DNA of 64,000 bases from NCBI GenBank assembly GCA_947488755.1, contig CANLAD010000001.1, positions 1,316,247-1,380,246 on the forward strand, given 5' to 3'. Position numbers and translations under genes: made by a program. This stretch comes from an uncultured Erythrobacter sp. Lineage in GTDB: Bacteria; Pseudomonadota; Alphaproteobacteria; Sphingomonadales; Sphingomonadaceae. This document shows positions 8,537-17,646 of this stretch, one piece after another; position 1 is the first letter of the stretch; every line of letters begins with the position of its first letter. The notes beneath the pieces are model-generated. The model was given only the letters and a program-made list of their open reading frames with translations, ran no database searches and was not told the origin of the DNA.

Positions 8537-9910
8537 ATGAGCACGCGCGAAGTCTCCACCGCCGATGAGCCGGTGATCGAAACCATCGAACAGCTGGTCG
8601 AACCCATGCGGCGCGGGGAAAAACCGAAGGCGGACTGGCGCATCGGCACCGAGCACGAGAAGTTCGTCTACCACACCAGCGATCGCCACGCGCCGTCCTA
8701 CGACGAGAAAAACGGCATTCGCGACATCCTGCTCGCCATGCGCGAATTCGGGTGGGAGCCGGTCGAGGAAAACGGCCAGGTCATTGCGATGCGCGGGGCC
8801 GACGGGACGGTAAGCCTCGAACCCGCGGGCCAGCTCGAATTGTCGGGCGCGCCGCTTGAGAATCTGCATCAGACCTGTGCGGAAACCGGGCGGCATCTCG
8901 AACAGGTGAAGGCTATCGGAGAGCGCTGCGGGGTCGGCTATCTCGGCCTTGGCATGTGGCCCGACAAGACCCGCGAAGAGCTGCCCGTCATGCCCAAGGG
9001 GCGGTACGAGATCATGATGCGCCACATGCCGCGCGTCGGCGATCTGGGACTCGACATGATGCTGCGGACCTGCACGATCCAGGTAAATCTCGACTATTCA
9101 TCCGAAGCCGACATGGCGAAGAAGTTCCGCGTCGGCCTCGCGCTGCAACCGCTGGCCACCGCGCTGTTCGCCAATTCACCGTTCACCGAGGGCAAGCCCA
9201 ATGGCTACCTCTCCTATCGCAGCCACATCTGGTCCGACACCGACCCGCACCGCACCGGCATGCTGCCCTTCGTGTTCGAGGATGGCTTTGGCTACGAGCG
9301 CTGGGCTGAATACATGCTCGACGTGCCGATGTATTTCGTCTTCCGCGATGGCAAATATATCGACGCGGCAGGGCTTTCCTTCCGCGACTTCATGGCCGGC
9401 AAGCTAACTGTCCTGCCCGGCGAGCGCCCGACGCCGAGCGACTGGTGGGATCATCTCTCCACCGCCTTTCCCGAAGTGCGGCTGAAGAGCTTTCTCGAAA
9501 TGCGCGGTGCGGATGGCGGGCCGTGGAGCCGGATCTGCGCGCTGCCCGCGTTCTGGGTCGGGCTGCTGTATGACGACGACGCGCTTGATGCGGCATGGGA
9601 TCTGGTCAAGGACTGGTCGATGGAAGAGCGCGAGGCGCTGCGTGGTGCGGTGCCAAAGACCGCGCTCGACACGCCGCTTCCTGGTGGCCGTGGGACGCTT
9701 CAGGATCTGGGCCGGGAAGCCCTGGCCATCGCGCACAAGGGGCTTGCGGCGCGAGCGCGGCTCAACTCCATTGGCGACAATGAAAGCGGCTATCTCGAAA
9801 CGCTCGACGAGATAGTCGCCACCGGCAAGGTGCCTGCCCAGCGCCTGCTAGATGCCTATCACGGCGCGTGGAACGAGGACGTTACGAAGGTGTACCGCTA
9901 CTCTTTCTGA
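8537..9910 (+). CDS. gshA: Glutamate-cysteine ligase
   Basis: Catalyses ATP-dependent formation of gamma-glutamylcysteine, the first step of glutathione synthesis. The 457-residue protein belongs to the alphaproteobacterial/plant GCS class: RIGTEHEKF near the N-terminus, SLEPAGQLELSGAP (substrate/Mg contacts) and a long conserved middle with YLSYRSHIW. The ATG at 8537 is preceded by a GTG one codon upstream. The gene ends 12 bases from the stop of convergent bamB. The second enzyme (gshB) is not in the window. Confidence 0.93.
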   Translation: MSTREVSTADEPVIETIEQLVEPMRRGEKPKADWRIGTEHEKFVYHTSDRHAPSYDEKNGIRDILLAMREFGWEPVEENGQVIAMRGADGTVSLEPAGQLELSGAPLENLHQTCAETGRHLEQVKAIGERCGVGYLGLGMWPDKTREELPVMPKGRYEIMMRHMPRVGDLGLDMMLRTCTIQVNLDYSSEADMAKKFRVGLALQPLATALFANSPFTEGKPNGYLSYRSHIWSDTDPHRTGMLPFVFEDGFGYERWAEYMLDVPMYFVFRDGKYIDAAGLSFRDFMAGKLTVLPGERPTPSDWWDHLSTAFPEVRLKSFLEMRGADGGPWSRICALPAFWVGLLYDDDALDAAWDLVKDWSMEEREALRGAVPKTALDTPLPGGRGTLQDLGREALAIAHKGLAARARLNSIGDNESGYLETLDEIVATGKVPAQRLLDAYHGAWNEDVTKVYRYSF

Positions 9911-9922
9911 GCGCCGCTTCAA

Positions 9923-11263
9923 TCAACGCCAAGCGTGGATCGTCCCGCTGTCGTCGAGCAGATAGAGATAACCGTTCGCGACCACTGGCGGCAGGCTGAC
10001 GGGTTCGTCGATCTCCGCGAACATCTGTGCGGAGCCTTCGCCCGCGCTGACCTTCCAGATTTCACCGCGCGAGCTCGCGACCCACAGATTACCGCCAGCC
10101 AGAACCGGACCGGTCCAGAAGATCGGGCCTTTCTTGTCCTCTTCGTCGCGGAATTGCTGAAGCTGGGTAATCCAGCGGACCCGGCCCGATGAGCGCGAAA
10201 TGGCAAGCAGCCGCGCATCGTCGGTAAGCGTGAAGATCCACTCGCCAGCGATCGCAGGGGTGGAAATCCCGGCAAGATTGAGCTCCCAGATCCGCTGACC
10301 GGTGACCAGCTCATAGGCGGCCATGCGTCCGCCCTGACCGAGCGCGTAGACCCGGCCCGCATCGATGATCGGATCGGCGTCGATATCGGTGAGCGAGCTG
10401 ACGGTGGTGGAGATATTCGTCCGCGCCAGTGCATCGGCCCACAAAGTGCGACCGTTCTCGTAGCGATAGGCCGACAGCTCCCCGCTCGAATAGCCTGCAA
10501 TCACCGTGCCCTGCCCCGCGGCGGGCGCAGCTACGCCGAACACACCCGATTGCGCGCTCGATCCAGACTCGTTCCACAGCAGCGAGCCATCTGCAGCATT
10601 GAGCGCGATGATCTGGTTGTCCTGTGTCATCACGTAAACCTGCCCGAACGCGATGGTCGGCGATCCTCGCAGCGGTCCGGCAGGCGTCACTTTCCAGATA
10701 CGCTCGCCGGTTTCGGCATTCTTGGCCTTCACGTCGCCCGCGCCATTGGTCGCGTACAGAACCCCGTCATCGTAGCTGACCCCGCCGCCAAAGGCGCTGG
10801 GGCGCATATCGTCTTCCATGTCGCTTTCGTCGCGGGTCCAGATGCGCGCTCCGGTCGTCTTGTCGAAAGCGTGGATGACACCGTCCGTGCCTTCAGCGAA
10901 CAGCTTGCCGCCGCCAACGACCGGCGCCGCAGCGAGCCGCGCGCGGGCGGTCGAGCCCTGGATTTGCGCGGTCCATGCCTTGGTCAGATTTTCAGACAAA
11001 GCGAGGTGACCGTATGACTTGTCCGCCGATCCGCCGACCTGTGGCCAGTCCTCATTCGCCCGCGCAGGCGGCAGCACGACTGTCACGTTTTGCAGTTCGG
11101 GATCGACTTCCGCCCCGCTTTCGATCCGCGACAGGATCGGCGTGCGGTCGCCCACGGTCGGCGTGGTCTTGTCACCACCGCCGAACAGCCCACCGGAGCA
11201 GCCCGTCAGGCCCGCCGCCAGCATCCCGGCCACAAGCGCGGATTTCATTGCCGTATTACTCAT
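9923..11263 (-). CDS. bamB: Outer membrane assembly lipoprotein BamB
   Basis: PQQ-like beta-propeller lipoprotein of the BAM complex, which inserts barrel proteins into the outer membrane. With the start at 11263 it has 446 residues, a signal sequence with lipobox LTGC (lipidated Cys near 22), then WD-like repeats carrying the recurring G..W pattern. GGGAAG lies just upstream of 11263. A second in-frame ATG at 11290, abutting the stop of the upstream TPR gene, would add nine residues. It follows the YfgM-like gene, a common pairing. Confidence 0.92.
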   Translation of the reverse strand: MSNTAMKSALVAGMLAAGLTGCSGGLFGGGDKTTPTVGDRTPILSRIESGAEVDPELQNVTVVLPPARANEDWPQVGGSADKSYGHLALSENLTKAWTAQIQGSTARARLAAAPVVGGGKLFAEGTDGVIHAFDKTTGARIWTRDESDMEDDMRPSAFGGGVSYDDGVLYATNGAGDVKAKNAETGERIWKVTPAGPLRGSPTIAFGQVYVMTQDNQIIALNAADGSLLWNESGSSAQSGVFGVAAPAAGQGTVIAGYSSGELSAYRYENGRTLWADALARTNISTTVSSLTDIDADPIIDAGRVYALGQGGRMAAYELVTGQRIWELNLAGISTPAIAGEWIFTLTDDARLLAISRSSGRVRWITQLQQFRDEEDKKGPIFWTGPVLAGGNLWVASSRGEIWKVSAGEGSAQMFAEIDEPVSLPPVVANGYLYLLDDSGTIHAWR

Positions 11264-11290
11264 CACTTCCCGTCCATTAACAAAATTCAT

Positions 11291-12091
11291 TTACTGCTGC
11301 GGCGCGCCACCAGCCGAAGATGCCGGAGCGGAGACCCCTTCCCGCTCAAGCAATTGTTCCACATCCACGATCGCATCAACGCCCAGCAGTCCGGCCATCT
11401 GCCGCGCGCGTGAGCGCAGGGTTTCGGGCTGCGTTTCGTCCTTGGCGATGGTTGCAAACAACGTTCCGGCCTCTTCTTCATTACCCGCTTCGAGATGCGC
11501 AATCGCGACCAGTTCTCCCGCGCTGCCGAAGAACGCGTTGCCGGGCACGGCCAGATCACCGAGCCGCGTAATCACCTGCTCGGGATCGAGCGTGTCGAAT
11601 TGTGCCGAAACCTGCCGCACGAGCGCGAGGTTTCGCAGCGGCTCTGGCGCATCGGGATCGTTCGCGATAACCGCGTAGAGTTCGCCCGCACGCGCGGTTT
11701 CGCCGTTTTCCAGCGCGGTCGCGGCTTGCAGGAAGCGCGCGGAGGTTCGTGCGCCTGCCGTACCATCTGCAATAAGCGGATCGACAGTCTCACCGGCCTG
11801 CTCGAAATTGCGCGCATCAATCGCATCAAGGCCGCTTATCAGCGTTTCGGACTGCGCCTCGAACTCGGCCTCACGTGAGCTGTCCCACCACCACCAGGCC
11901 AGCAATGCGGCGAGCACGAAGGCGATGATGATGCCCAGCGTGACGCCGTATTTCTGGAAGAAGCGTGCGGCATCGTCCTGCCGGACTGCCTCGTCGATTT
12001 CGCGCATGAGGATATCGTCCTCACGCGAGGGATCGGCTTTTCCGCTACTTTGCGACAGGCTTTTGGAACCGGCAGTTGGATTACGCGCCAC
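11291..12091 (-). CDS. YfgM-like TPR membrane protein
   Basis: A 266-residue protein with a cytoplasmic N-terminus, one membrane helix at about residues 50-70 (ending AWWWWDSSRE) and a periplasmic tetratricopeptide-like region. This is the layout of YfgM, the ancillary SecYEG/periplasmic chaperone partner encoded next to bamB in many proteobacteria. The start is a GTG preceded by AGGAGG about ten bases upstream. An internal ATG at 12007 is possible but would remove conserved residues before the membrane helix. The stop abuts the longer bamB start. Confidence 0.83.
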   Translation of the reverse strand: MARNPTAGSKSLSQSSGKADPSREDDILMREIDEAVRQDDAARFFQKYGVTLGIIIAFVLAALLAWWWWDSSREAEFEAQSETLISGLDAIDARNFEQAGETVDPLIADGTAGARTSARFLQAATALENGETARAGELYAVIANDPDAPEPLRNLALVRQVSAQFDTLDPEQVITRLGDLAVPGNAFFGSAGELVAIAHLEAGNEEEAGTLFATIAKDETQPETLRSRARQMAGLLGVDAIVDVEQLLEREGVSAPASSAGGAPQQ

Positions 12092-12285
12092 GGGGCCTAA
12101 ATTCCTCCTGAATGCGTGGGCCAGAATGCGAAGTTAACGCGCGCGGAGCCTTAGGGAGGACGCGCGGCTTTCGCAATGCCGCGCAGCGCGCCCGCTCACA
12201 GCGGCGTTAGGGACGCGTTAGACAGCGGGAGGGATTTGCCAACGGCGACTTGAACGCCGGGTGAAGCGATGGCGCGGTAGTGCGT

Positions 12286-13410
12286 TCAGCTTTCGTGCCG
12301 AAATACGCCTCGATAAAGGTCGCAATACGCCTCGATCATGCGCGACTCGTCGAATTGCGCTCTCGCCCGTTCACGATTGGCCGCACCGATCGTTTTGCGC
12401 AGTTCATCATCCTCGACAAGCTCCTGCAGGACCGCGGCGAAGGCCGCGACATCGCCCGGTCCGGCCACGAATGGTCGATTGGGCTCGGAGACGATTTCGC
12501 CGATGCCTTCTCCGCCCGGCGCAGCAACAGGCAATCCCGCAGCCATCGCTTCGAGCGCGCGATACGGGAAGGCAAGGTCGCCCGGGCCCGGCTCGGCATA
12601 GAGATCGAACAGGCCGATCACTCGGGCGCGATCCTCGACTTCGCCGGGAAGGTGCACCCGGTCGCTCACCTCCATCGAAGTTGCCGCATCCGCGATCGCA
12701 TCGCGCTGCTGGCCGTCGCCGAAAATCACAAGGTGCCAGTTCTCCGGCAGGCGCGAGCAGGCTTCGACCAATTCAGATAGGCGATGGTGAGGGTGGAGAC
12801 CCGCAAACGTCCCGACCCAGCGCTCACCCTTGCGTTTCACCAGGCGCAGACCCTTGGGCTGAGGTTTGCGGGCAAAGGCGGCGGTGTCGATCCCGCCTGG
12901 AATGCGCGCAATACGCTCGGGTGGCTGTTTCCAGACATCGCGCGCTGTCCGTTCCAGCGCGCGGGTCGGTACCACGATGCGATGGGTCCGCCCGAAAGCG
13001 ATCCGGCGATACCAGTCGCGGCGCTTCGTCTCGCCAGTTCCACTGTCGTGATGAATCAGCGGCGGTAGGCCAAGCGCCTGCGCAAACACGGTATGCGCCA
13101 TCACCGCATCGAGCGCGCCGCGATCATAGGTGAGCACGAGATCGTAAGGCTTCATCGCCTGCGCAATCGACACCAACCGGCCAGGGGTGGGACGGCCTTC
13201 CAGCGCTGGAAAATCGTCGCGGAGGCGTGCACGCACTCCTTTCAGCAGATGTGATGCAGCGCCGCTATCCGCCGGTTCACGCGAGACGACGTCGTGCACG
13301 AAATCTCGACCCAGCGCAGACATAAGCCGTGCCGCGCGCGCAGCCTCCTCGCTTTCGGTGAGCATGGAGAAGCAGTGCAGTATCCGCGTGGCGGTCGACT
13401 TTTCAGCCAT
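12286..13410 (-). CDS. Glycosyltransferase family 4-like protein
   Basis: A 374-residue GT-B glycosyltransferase. The N-terminal half binds the acceptor (LHCFSML, HHDSGTGE). The C-terminal half carries the GT4 nucleotide-sugar pocket with GTFAGLHPHHR, LVIFGDG and the FPYRALEAMAAGLPVAAPGGEGIGE region, whose Glu would contact the donor sugar. Donor and acceptor are unknown. It starts ten bases after the stop of the alpha/beta hydrolase gene, so the two form an operon. The 194-base gap downstream holds a hairpin (GCGCGGC/GCCGCGC, 12162-12184) without a T-run. Confidence 0.83.
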   Translation of the reverse strand: MAEKSTATRILHCFSMLTESEEAARAARLMSALGRDFVHDVVSREPADSGAASHLLKGVRARLRDDFPALEGRPTPGRLVSIAQAMKPYDLVLTYDRGALDAVMAHTVFAQALGLPPLIHHDSGTGETKRRDWYRRIAFGRTHRIVVPTRALERTARDVWKQPPERIARIPGGIDTAAFARKPQPKGLRLVKRKGERWVGTFAGLHPHHRLSELVEACSRLPENWHLVIFGDGQQRDAIADAATSMEVSDRVHLPGEVEDRARVIGLFDLYAEPGPGDLAFPYRALEAMAAGLPVAAPGGEGIGEIVSEPNRPFVAGPGDVAAFAAVLQELVEDDELRKTIGAANRERARAQFDESRMIEAYCDLYRGVFRHES

Positions 13411-13420
13411 TGGATCGGCG

Positions 13421-14314
13421 TCAGACCCGAGCCAGCAGCGCGTCAATCGCGGCCCGCGCCTCGGGCTCGTCGAGCGTTGGCGCATGGCCGACCTGCGGGA
13501 TCGTCACGATCTCCATCGCCGGGTTCAGCTTTTTCATCCGCTGGACCGTTTCGGGTGAGATCAAATCCGACAGCTCGCCCCGGATCAGCACCGTCGGCAC
13601 GTCCCCGAGCGCCTCGAATGCGGGCCACAGATCGGCGGGCGCCGCACCGCCCGGCTCGCGGAAAGGCTCGGCGATTGCCATGTCGTAATCGTAGGTGATC
13701 CGTCCGCTCTGGCCGACGACAAGGTTGCGTTTGGCCATTTCGAGCCACTGTTCCAGCTCGTATTCGGGATGCGCCTCGCCATGCACTTCGCACAAGGATC
13801 GCGCGGCGTGGACCCAGGTGGGATAGCTGCGCCCCTGCCCGACATAGCCCTGAATGCGTTCGATCCCGGCGGCTTCGATCTCCGGCCCGATATCGTTCAG
13901 CACCACGCCCGCAATTCTGCCGGGCCTTGCCTGCGCCAGCAGCATCGTCATCAGCCCGCCAAGCGATGTGCCGATCGATACGAAGCGCTCGATCCTCAGA
14001 TGCTCCAGCAGCCGCTCGACATCGGCGACATATTGCTGCGGGTTGTAGGTGCTCGAATCGGGCGCATAGTCGCTTTCCCCGCGGCCCCGCATTTCGGGCA
14101 CGATCACGCGGCGCGTTTTCGCGATGTGCTCGGCAAGGTCGGCGAAATCGCGGGAATTGCGGGTCAGGCCGTGGAGGCACAGGACCGGCAGCGCGTCATG
14201 TCCTTTCGGCCCTGGGTAATCGCGATAGTGCAGCGACAGGCCATCGGCACTTTCCCAATGCGCGCTTTCGCTGGACGCACCTTCGCTGGTCGCGGTGTCT
14301 TGTAGGTCGGCCAT
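13421..14314 (-). CDS. Alpha/beta hydrolase
   Basis: A 297-residue alpha/beta-hydrolase fold enzyme. HGLTRNSRDF supplies the oxyanion region, the nucleophile elbow is GTSLGG (Ser), the acid is probably the Asp in GELSDLI, and the His is in VGHAPTLDE. The substrate is unknown and ester hydrolysis is likely. It is the first gene of a two-gene operon with the glycosyltransferase and is divergent from selO (82 bases between starts). Confidence 0.85.
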   Translation of the reverse strand: MADLQDTATSEGASSESAHWESADGLSLHYRDYPGPKGHDALPVLCLHGLTRNSRDFADLAEHIAKTRRVIVPEMRGRGESDYAPDSSTYNPQQYVADVERLLEHLRIERFVSIGTSLGGLMTMLLAQARPGRIAGVVLNDIGPEIEAAGIERIQGYVGQGRSYPTWVHAARSLCEVHGEAHPEYELEQWLEMAKRNLVVGQSGRITYDYDMAIAEPFREPGGAAPADLWPAFEALGDVPTVLIRGELSDLISPETVQRMKKLNPAMEIVTIPQVGHAPTLDEPEARAAIDALLARV

Positions 14315-14396
14315 GCCGGATCGAATTCCCCTGCTCTTGCAAACAATCGGGGCGCAAACGGTTGTGCGCGCCCCGGCTTCGCCCCACTATCGCGAG

Positions 14397-15803
14397 ATGA
14401 GCGATGAACCGCAAGCCGATGATTACCGCCCCGACCCTGCAATCCTGTCTCTGGCCGATTGGCTCGGAGATCCGGTTGAGCCTGCCGATTTTCCCGAAAC
14501 GCGCCTGCGCTTTCGCAACGGCCGTGCGGCGGCGGATATCGGGTTGGCAGACCTAGATGATGCGCAGTGGACGGCGCATTTCGGGCGCTTCGAACCGCTA
14601 CCCGACAACCTCCCGCAGCCGCTCGCGCTGAAATATCACGGGCACCAATTTCGCGTCTACAATCCCGATATCGGCGATGGGCGCGGGTTTCTATTCGCGC
14701 AGATGCGCAGCGATGACGGGCGCCTGCTGGACCTCGGCACCAAAGGATCGGGCACCACGCCCTATTCTCGCGCCGGGGACGGGCGGCTGACGCTGAAAGG
14801 GGCGGTGCGCGAAATCCTCGCCACCGAAATGCTCGAGGCGTTGGGCGTGAACACGTCGAAAACCTTCTCAGTGATCGAAACCGGGGAAAAGCTGATGCGC
14901 GGCGACGAACCCTCGCCGACCCGCTCCGCCGTGATGGTCAGGCTCAGCCATTCGCATGTCCGCATCGGTACTTTTCAGCGCCTGCTCGCGCATGAGGACG
15001 CGGAGCACATGGCAGCGCTGGTCGATTACTGCCTCGCGCACTTCCCCGGCCCGACGCCACCGGAAGACGCACCGGGACGCGACGAACCGGCGGTCATCCT
15101 GATGCATCAGGTGGTCGAGCGGATGGCGGACCTAGCGGCGAGCTATATGGTCGCCGGCTTCGTCCACGGCGTGCTCAACACCGACAACATGAATGTAACG
15201 GGTGAGAGCTTCGACTACGGCCCGTGGCGCTGGCTGCCGGAATGGGATCCGGGCTTCACCGCCGCCTATTTCGACCATGGCGGCCTTTATGCTTTCGGTC
15301 GCCAGCCCGAGGCCCTCAACTGGAATTGCGGACAACTCGCCGTGGCGCTGCGATTGCTGGCAGACAGCCCGCCTCTGGTTGCGGCGCTCGAACGGTTTGG
15401 ACCGCTCTACATGGAGGCCATCGCGCGCCGCTGGTGCTGGCGGCTGGGTCTGGATCCGCAAGGGGTGGAGCGCGATGCGCAGATGGTTTCGGCATGCGAG
15501 AAAGCGATGAAGGAAAGCGGTGCGCAGCCCGACGCCTTCTTCTTTGCCCATCGCGGTGGGCGCGGTGCGCACAGCGATCTGTTCGAAGGCTATAAGCCGG
15601 TCCCGGACGCGCTTTCGCACGAATATTGGGACGACGACGCCCCGCAATCCATGCTCATCGAAGAAGTCGAAGCGATCTGGTCGGCGATCGACGAGAGCGA
15701 CGACTGGCAGCCATTGATGAACAAGGTCGCTGCTCTGCGGCGCATGGGCAAAGCGCACGAGCCCGCGCCGGTCGCTGCAGGGCATAGCGAGACGAGCCTA
15801 TAA
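14397..15803 (+). CDS. selO: Protein adenylyltransferase SelO (YdiU family)
   Basis: Pseudokinase-fold enzyme that transfers AMP from ATP to Ser/Thr/Tyr of target proteins, linked to redox homeostasis. The 468-residue length matches the family. Seen are the Gly-rich loop GTKGSGTTPYSRAGDGR, the helix EILATEMLEALGV, and the metal-binding HGVLNTDNMNVTGESFDYGP segment. The family label is firm and the targets are unknown. ATG at 14397 was chosen because upstream codons show no family resemblance. A short GAG is the only visible ribosome site. Confidence 0.92.
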   Translation: MSDEPQADDYRPDPAILSLADWLGDPVEPADFPETRLRFRNGRAAADIGLADLDDAQWTAHFGRFEPLPDNLPQPLALKYHGHQFRVYNPDIGDGRGFLFAQMRSDDGRLLDLGTKGSGTTPYSRAGDGRLTLKGAVREILATEMLEALGVNTSKTFSVIETGEKLMRGDEPSPTRSAVMVRLSHSHVRIGTFQRLLAHEDAEHMAALVDYCLAHFPGPTPPEDAPGRDEPAVILMHQVVERMADLAASYMVAGFVHGVLNTDNMNVTGESFDYGPWRWLPEWDPGFTAAYFDHGGLYAFGRQPEALNWNCGQLAVALRLLADSPPLVAALERFGPLYMEAIARRWCWRLGLDPQGVERDAQMVSACEKAMKESGAQPDAFFFAHRGGRGAHSDLFEGYKPVPDALSHEYWDDDAPQSMLIEEVEAIWSAIDESDDWQPLMNKVAALRRMGKAHEPAPVAAGHSETSL

Positions 15804-15905
15804 GCGGCATCACCCACCTTTAACCATCAATCGTCCATAAGGGCTCGAATACTCGCCTCCGCCCTCCTGCTTGACATTGACGGATCCAGTCGAAGAGTTG
15901 CCCGC

Positions 15906-17318
15906 GTGACCGAAGAAGCTCTTGTCTCCTACGCGCCGGCAACCGGCGAGGAATTGTGGCGTGGGCCGGTCAGCAGCGTTGAGGATGCCGTGGCTCGCGC
16001 CCGCCGCGCCTGGCCCGATTGGGCCGCGAAATCCCTCACGACCCGGATCGAGATCGTGCGCCGCTTTGCCAATGAAGTGCGCACCGATGCGGACAGGCTC
16101 GCCGAACTGATCGCCAGGGAAACCGGTAAGCCGCACTGGGAGGCGCGCACCGAAGTCGACGCGGTAATCGCCAAGATCGAGATTTCGGTACAGGCCTATG
16201 CCGAACGCACGGGGCGCAAGAAACTCGACAGCGCGATGCAGGGGATTGCCGCCGTTCGCCACAAACCGCACGGCGTGATGGCCGTCCTTGGCCCCTACAA
16301 CTTCCCCGCGCATCTGCCCAATGGGCACATGATCCCGGCGCTTATCGCGGGCAATGTCATCGTGTTCAAGCCATCGGAAAAGACGCCGGCGGTCGCAGCC
16401 GCGCTGCTCGATTGCTGGCATCGCAGCGGGATTGAGAAAGACGCGGTGCAGCTAGTCATTGGGGGTCCGGAAGCGGGCAAGGCATTGGTGGCGGCAGGCG
16501 GTGTGGACGGGGTGCTATTCACTGGATCGGCACAGGTGGGGCTTGCGATCAACCGCTCGCTCGCCAACAATCCGGGCAAGATTGTCGCGCTCGAAATGGG
16601 CGGCAACAACCCGGTCGTGGTCGTCGACACGCCCAAGCTGACCGATGCCGCGACGCTCATCATCCAGAGCGCCTTCACCACATCCGGCCAGCGCTGCACC
16701 GCCGCGCGGCGGCTGATCGTTCTCGACAGCGTGCACGACGCCTTGATGGAACAGCTTATCCCCATGGCGAAGCGGCTGGTCATCGACGAACCCTTCGCCG
16801 ACCCGCCGCCCTTCATGGGGCCGGTGATCGACAACGCGACCGCCGACGGGCTCAGCCAGAGCTTCGTCGAATTGCTCAAGCGCGGGGGGCGCGCGCTGCT
16901 GCCGATGAAACGGCCGGATGAGGAACGCCCATTCCTCACGCCCGGGATCATCGACACGACCGAACTCGCCGAACGCCCCGACATCGAGCTGTTTGGACCG
17001 TGTCTGCAAGTCATCCGCGTATCCGATCTCAACGTGGCCATCACCGAGGCCAACGATACTCGCTTTGGTCTGTCGGCATCATTGATCGGCGGCACGCCCG
17101 AAGATTACGGGCGGTTCTGGGCGAATGTGCGCGCCGGGATCATCAACTGGAACCGTCCGACCAACGGGGCATCGTCCGCCGCGCCGTTCGGCGGGATCGG
17201 CCTGTCGGGCAATCATCGCCCCGCCGCCTACTACGCCGCCGATTACTGCGCCTATCCGGTGGCCAGCAATGAAATGGAACAGCCCCGCGCAACTATCTCC
17301 GTGGGCCTGAGTGAATAA
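15906..17318 (+). CDS. astD: Succinylglutamate-semialdehyde dehydrogenase
   Basis: NAD-dependent aldehyde dehydrogenase of the arginine succinyltransferase pathway, oxidising N-succinylglutamate semialdehyde to N-succinylglutamate. In 470 residues it shows GPYNFPAHLPNGH, the cofactor motif FTGSAQVG, the general-base Glu in ALEMGGNN and the catalytic Cys in SGQRCTAARR, plus AstD-like details such as NGASSAAPFGG near the C-terminus. The start is GTG at 15906. The other ast genes are not in the window, so it stands alone here. Confidence 0.9.
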   Translation: MTEEALVSYAPATGEELWRGPVSSVEDAVARARRAWPDWAAKSLTTRIEIVRRFANEVRTDADRLAELIARETGKPHWEARTEVDAVIAKIEISVQAYAERTGRKKLDSAMQGIAAVRHKPHGVMAVLGPYNFPAHLPNGHMIPALIAGNVIVFKPSEKTPAVAAALLDCWHRSGIEKDAVQLVIGGPEAGKALVAAGGVDGVLFTGSAQVGLAINRSLANNPGKIVALEMGGNNPVVVVDTPKLTDAATLIIQSAFTTSGQRCTAARRLIVLDSVHDALMEQLIPMAKRLVIDEPFADPPPFMGPVIDNATADGLSQSFVELLKRGGRALLPMKRPDEERPFLTPGIIDTTELAERPDIELFGPCLQVIRVSDLNVAITEANDTRFGLSASLIGGTPEDYGRFWANVRAGIINWNRPTNGASSAAPFGGIGLSGNHRPAAYYAADYCAYPVASNEMEQPRATISVGLSE

Positions 17319-17341
17319 CATGGCACTGGCGGCAAGCTGCT

Positions 17342-17493
17342 CCACAAATTGAAAGCGCCCCCACACCCGTAAGGGCATGAGAGCGCTTTCCACGGCTGGT
17401 GGGAGCCGTGCCGGGGCCATCGGTGGGAATGACCCAAGATCGTGAGGATTTGCACCGCCACCCGTGCGCGGCAGAGCGTCTCCCCGTTTGTTG
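17342..17493 (-). ncRNA. Candidate structured RNA, unidentified
   Basis: This is the main content of the 328-base gap between astD and rarD. On the minus strand, 17390-17351 folds into an 18-bp stem (GAAAGCGC...GCGCUUUC) whose middle pairs only through several G.U wobbles, closed by CCC-UUAC-GGG. On the plus strand those positions would be mismatches, so the minus strand is favoured. A perfect 7-bp hairpin (CACGGCU/AGCCGUG, 17391-17410) adjoins it. CAACAAA (17493-17487) and UUUGUGG (17348-17342) could close the element. I could not match it to 6S, SRP, RNase P, tmRNA or a known riboswitch. The remainder of the gap, 17494-17646, shows nothing clear. Confidence 0.4.
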
Positions 17494-17646
17494 CGTTCAT
17501 ACTTAGAGGGATTTGTCTGAACCGATCGCGAGCCGGTGTTTTAGCTTCTGTTCATCTTCAGGGCCGATAACCTGACCAAACGCGGGGTGGCCCGTATTCC
17601 ATCGCGCTTGCGCCGTCCGCGCCACCCGCCTACGGCGCGCGGACCG

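Noticed and set aside
17445..17465. tRNA T-loop-like GGTGCAAATCC on the minus strand
   Set aside because: The invariant GGTTC is lacking and no acceptor, D or anticodon arms can be formed around it.
17252..17500. 82-codon minus-strand frame after astD
   Set aside because: It overlaps the predicted RNA hairpins and the astD end, and its Cys/Pro-rich translation resembles no protein.
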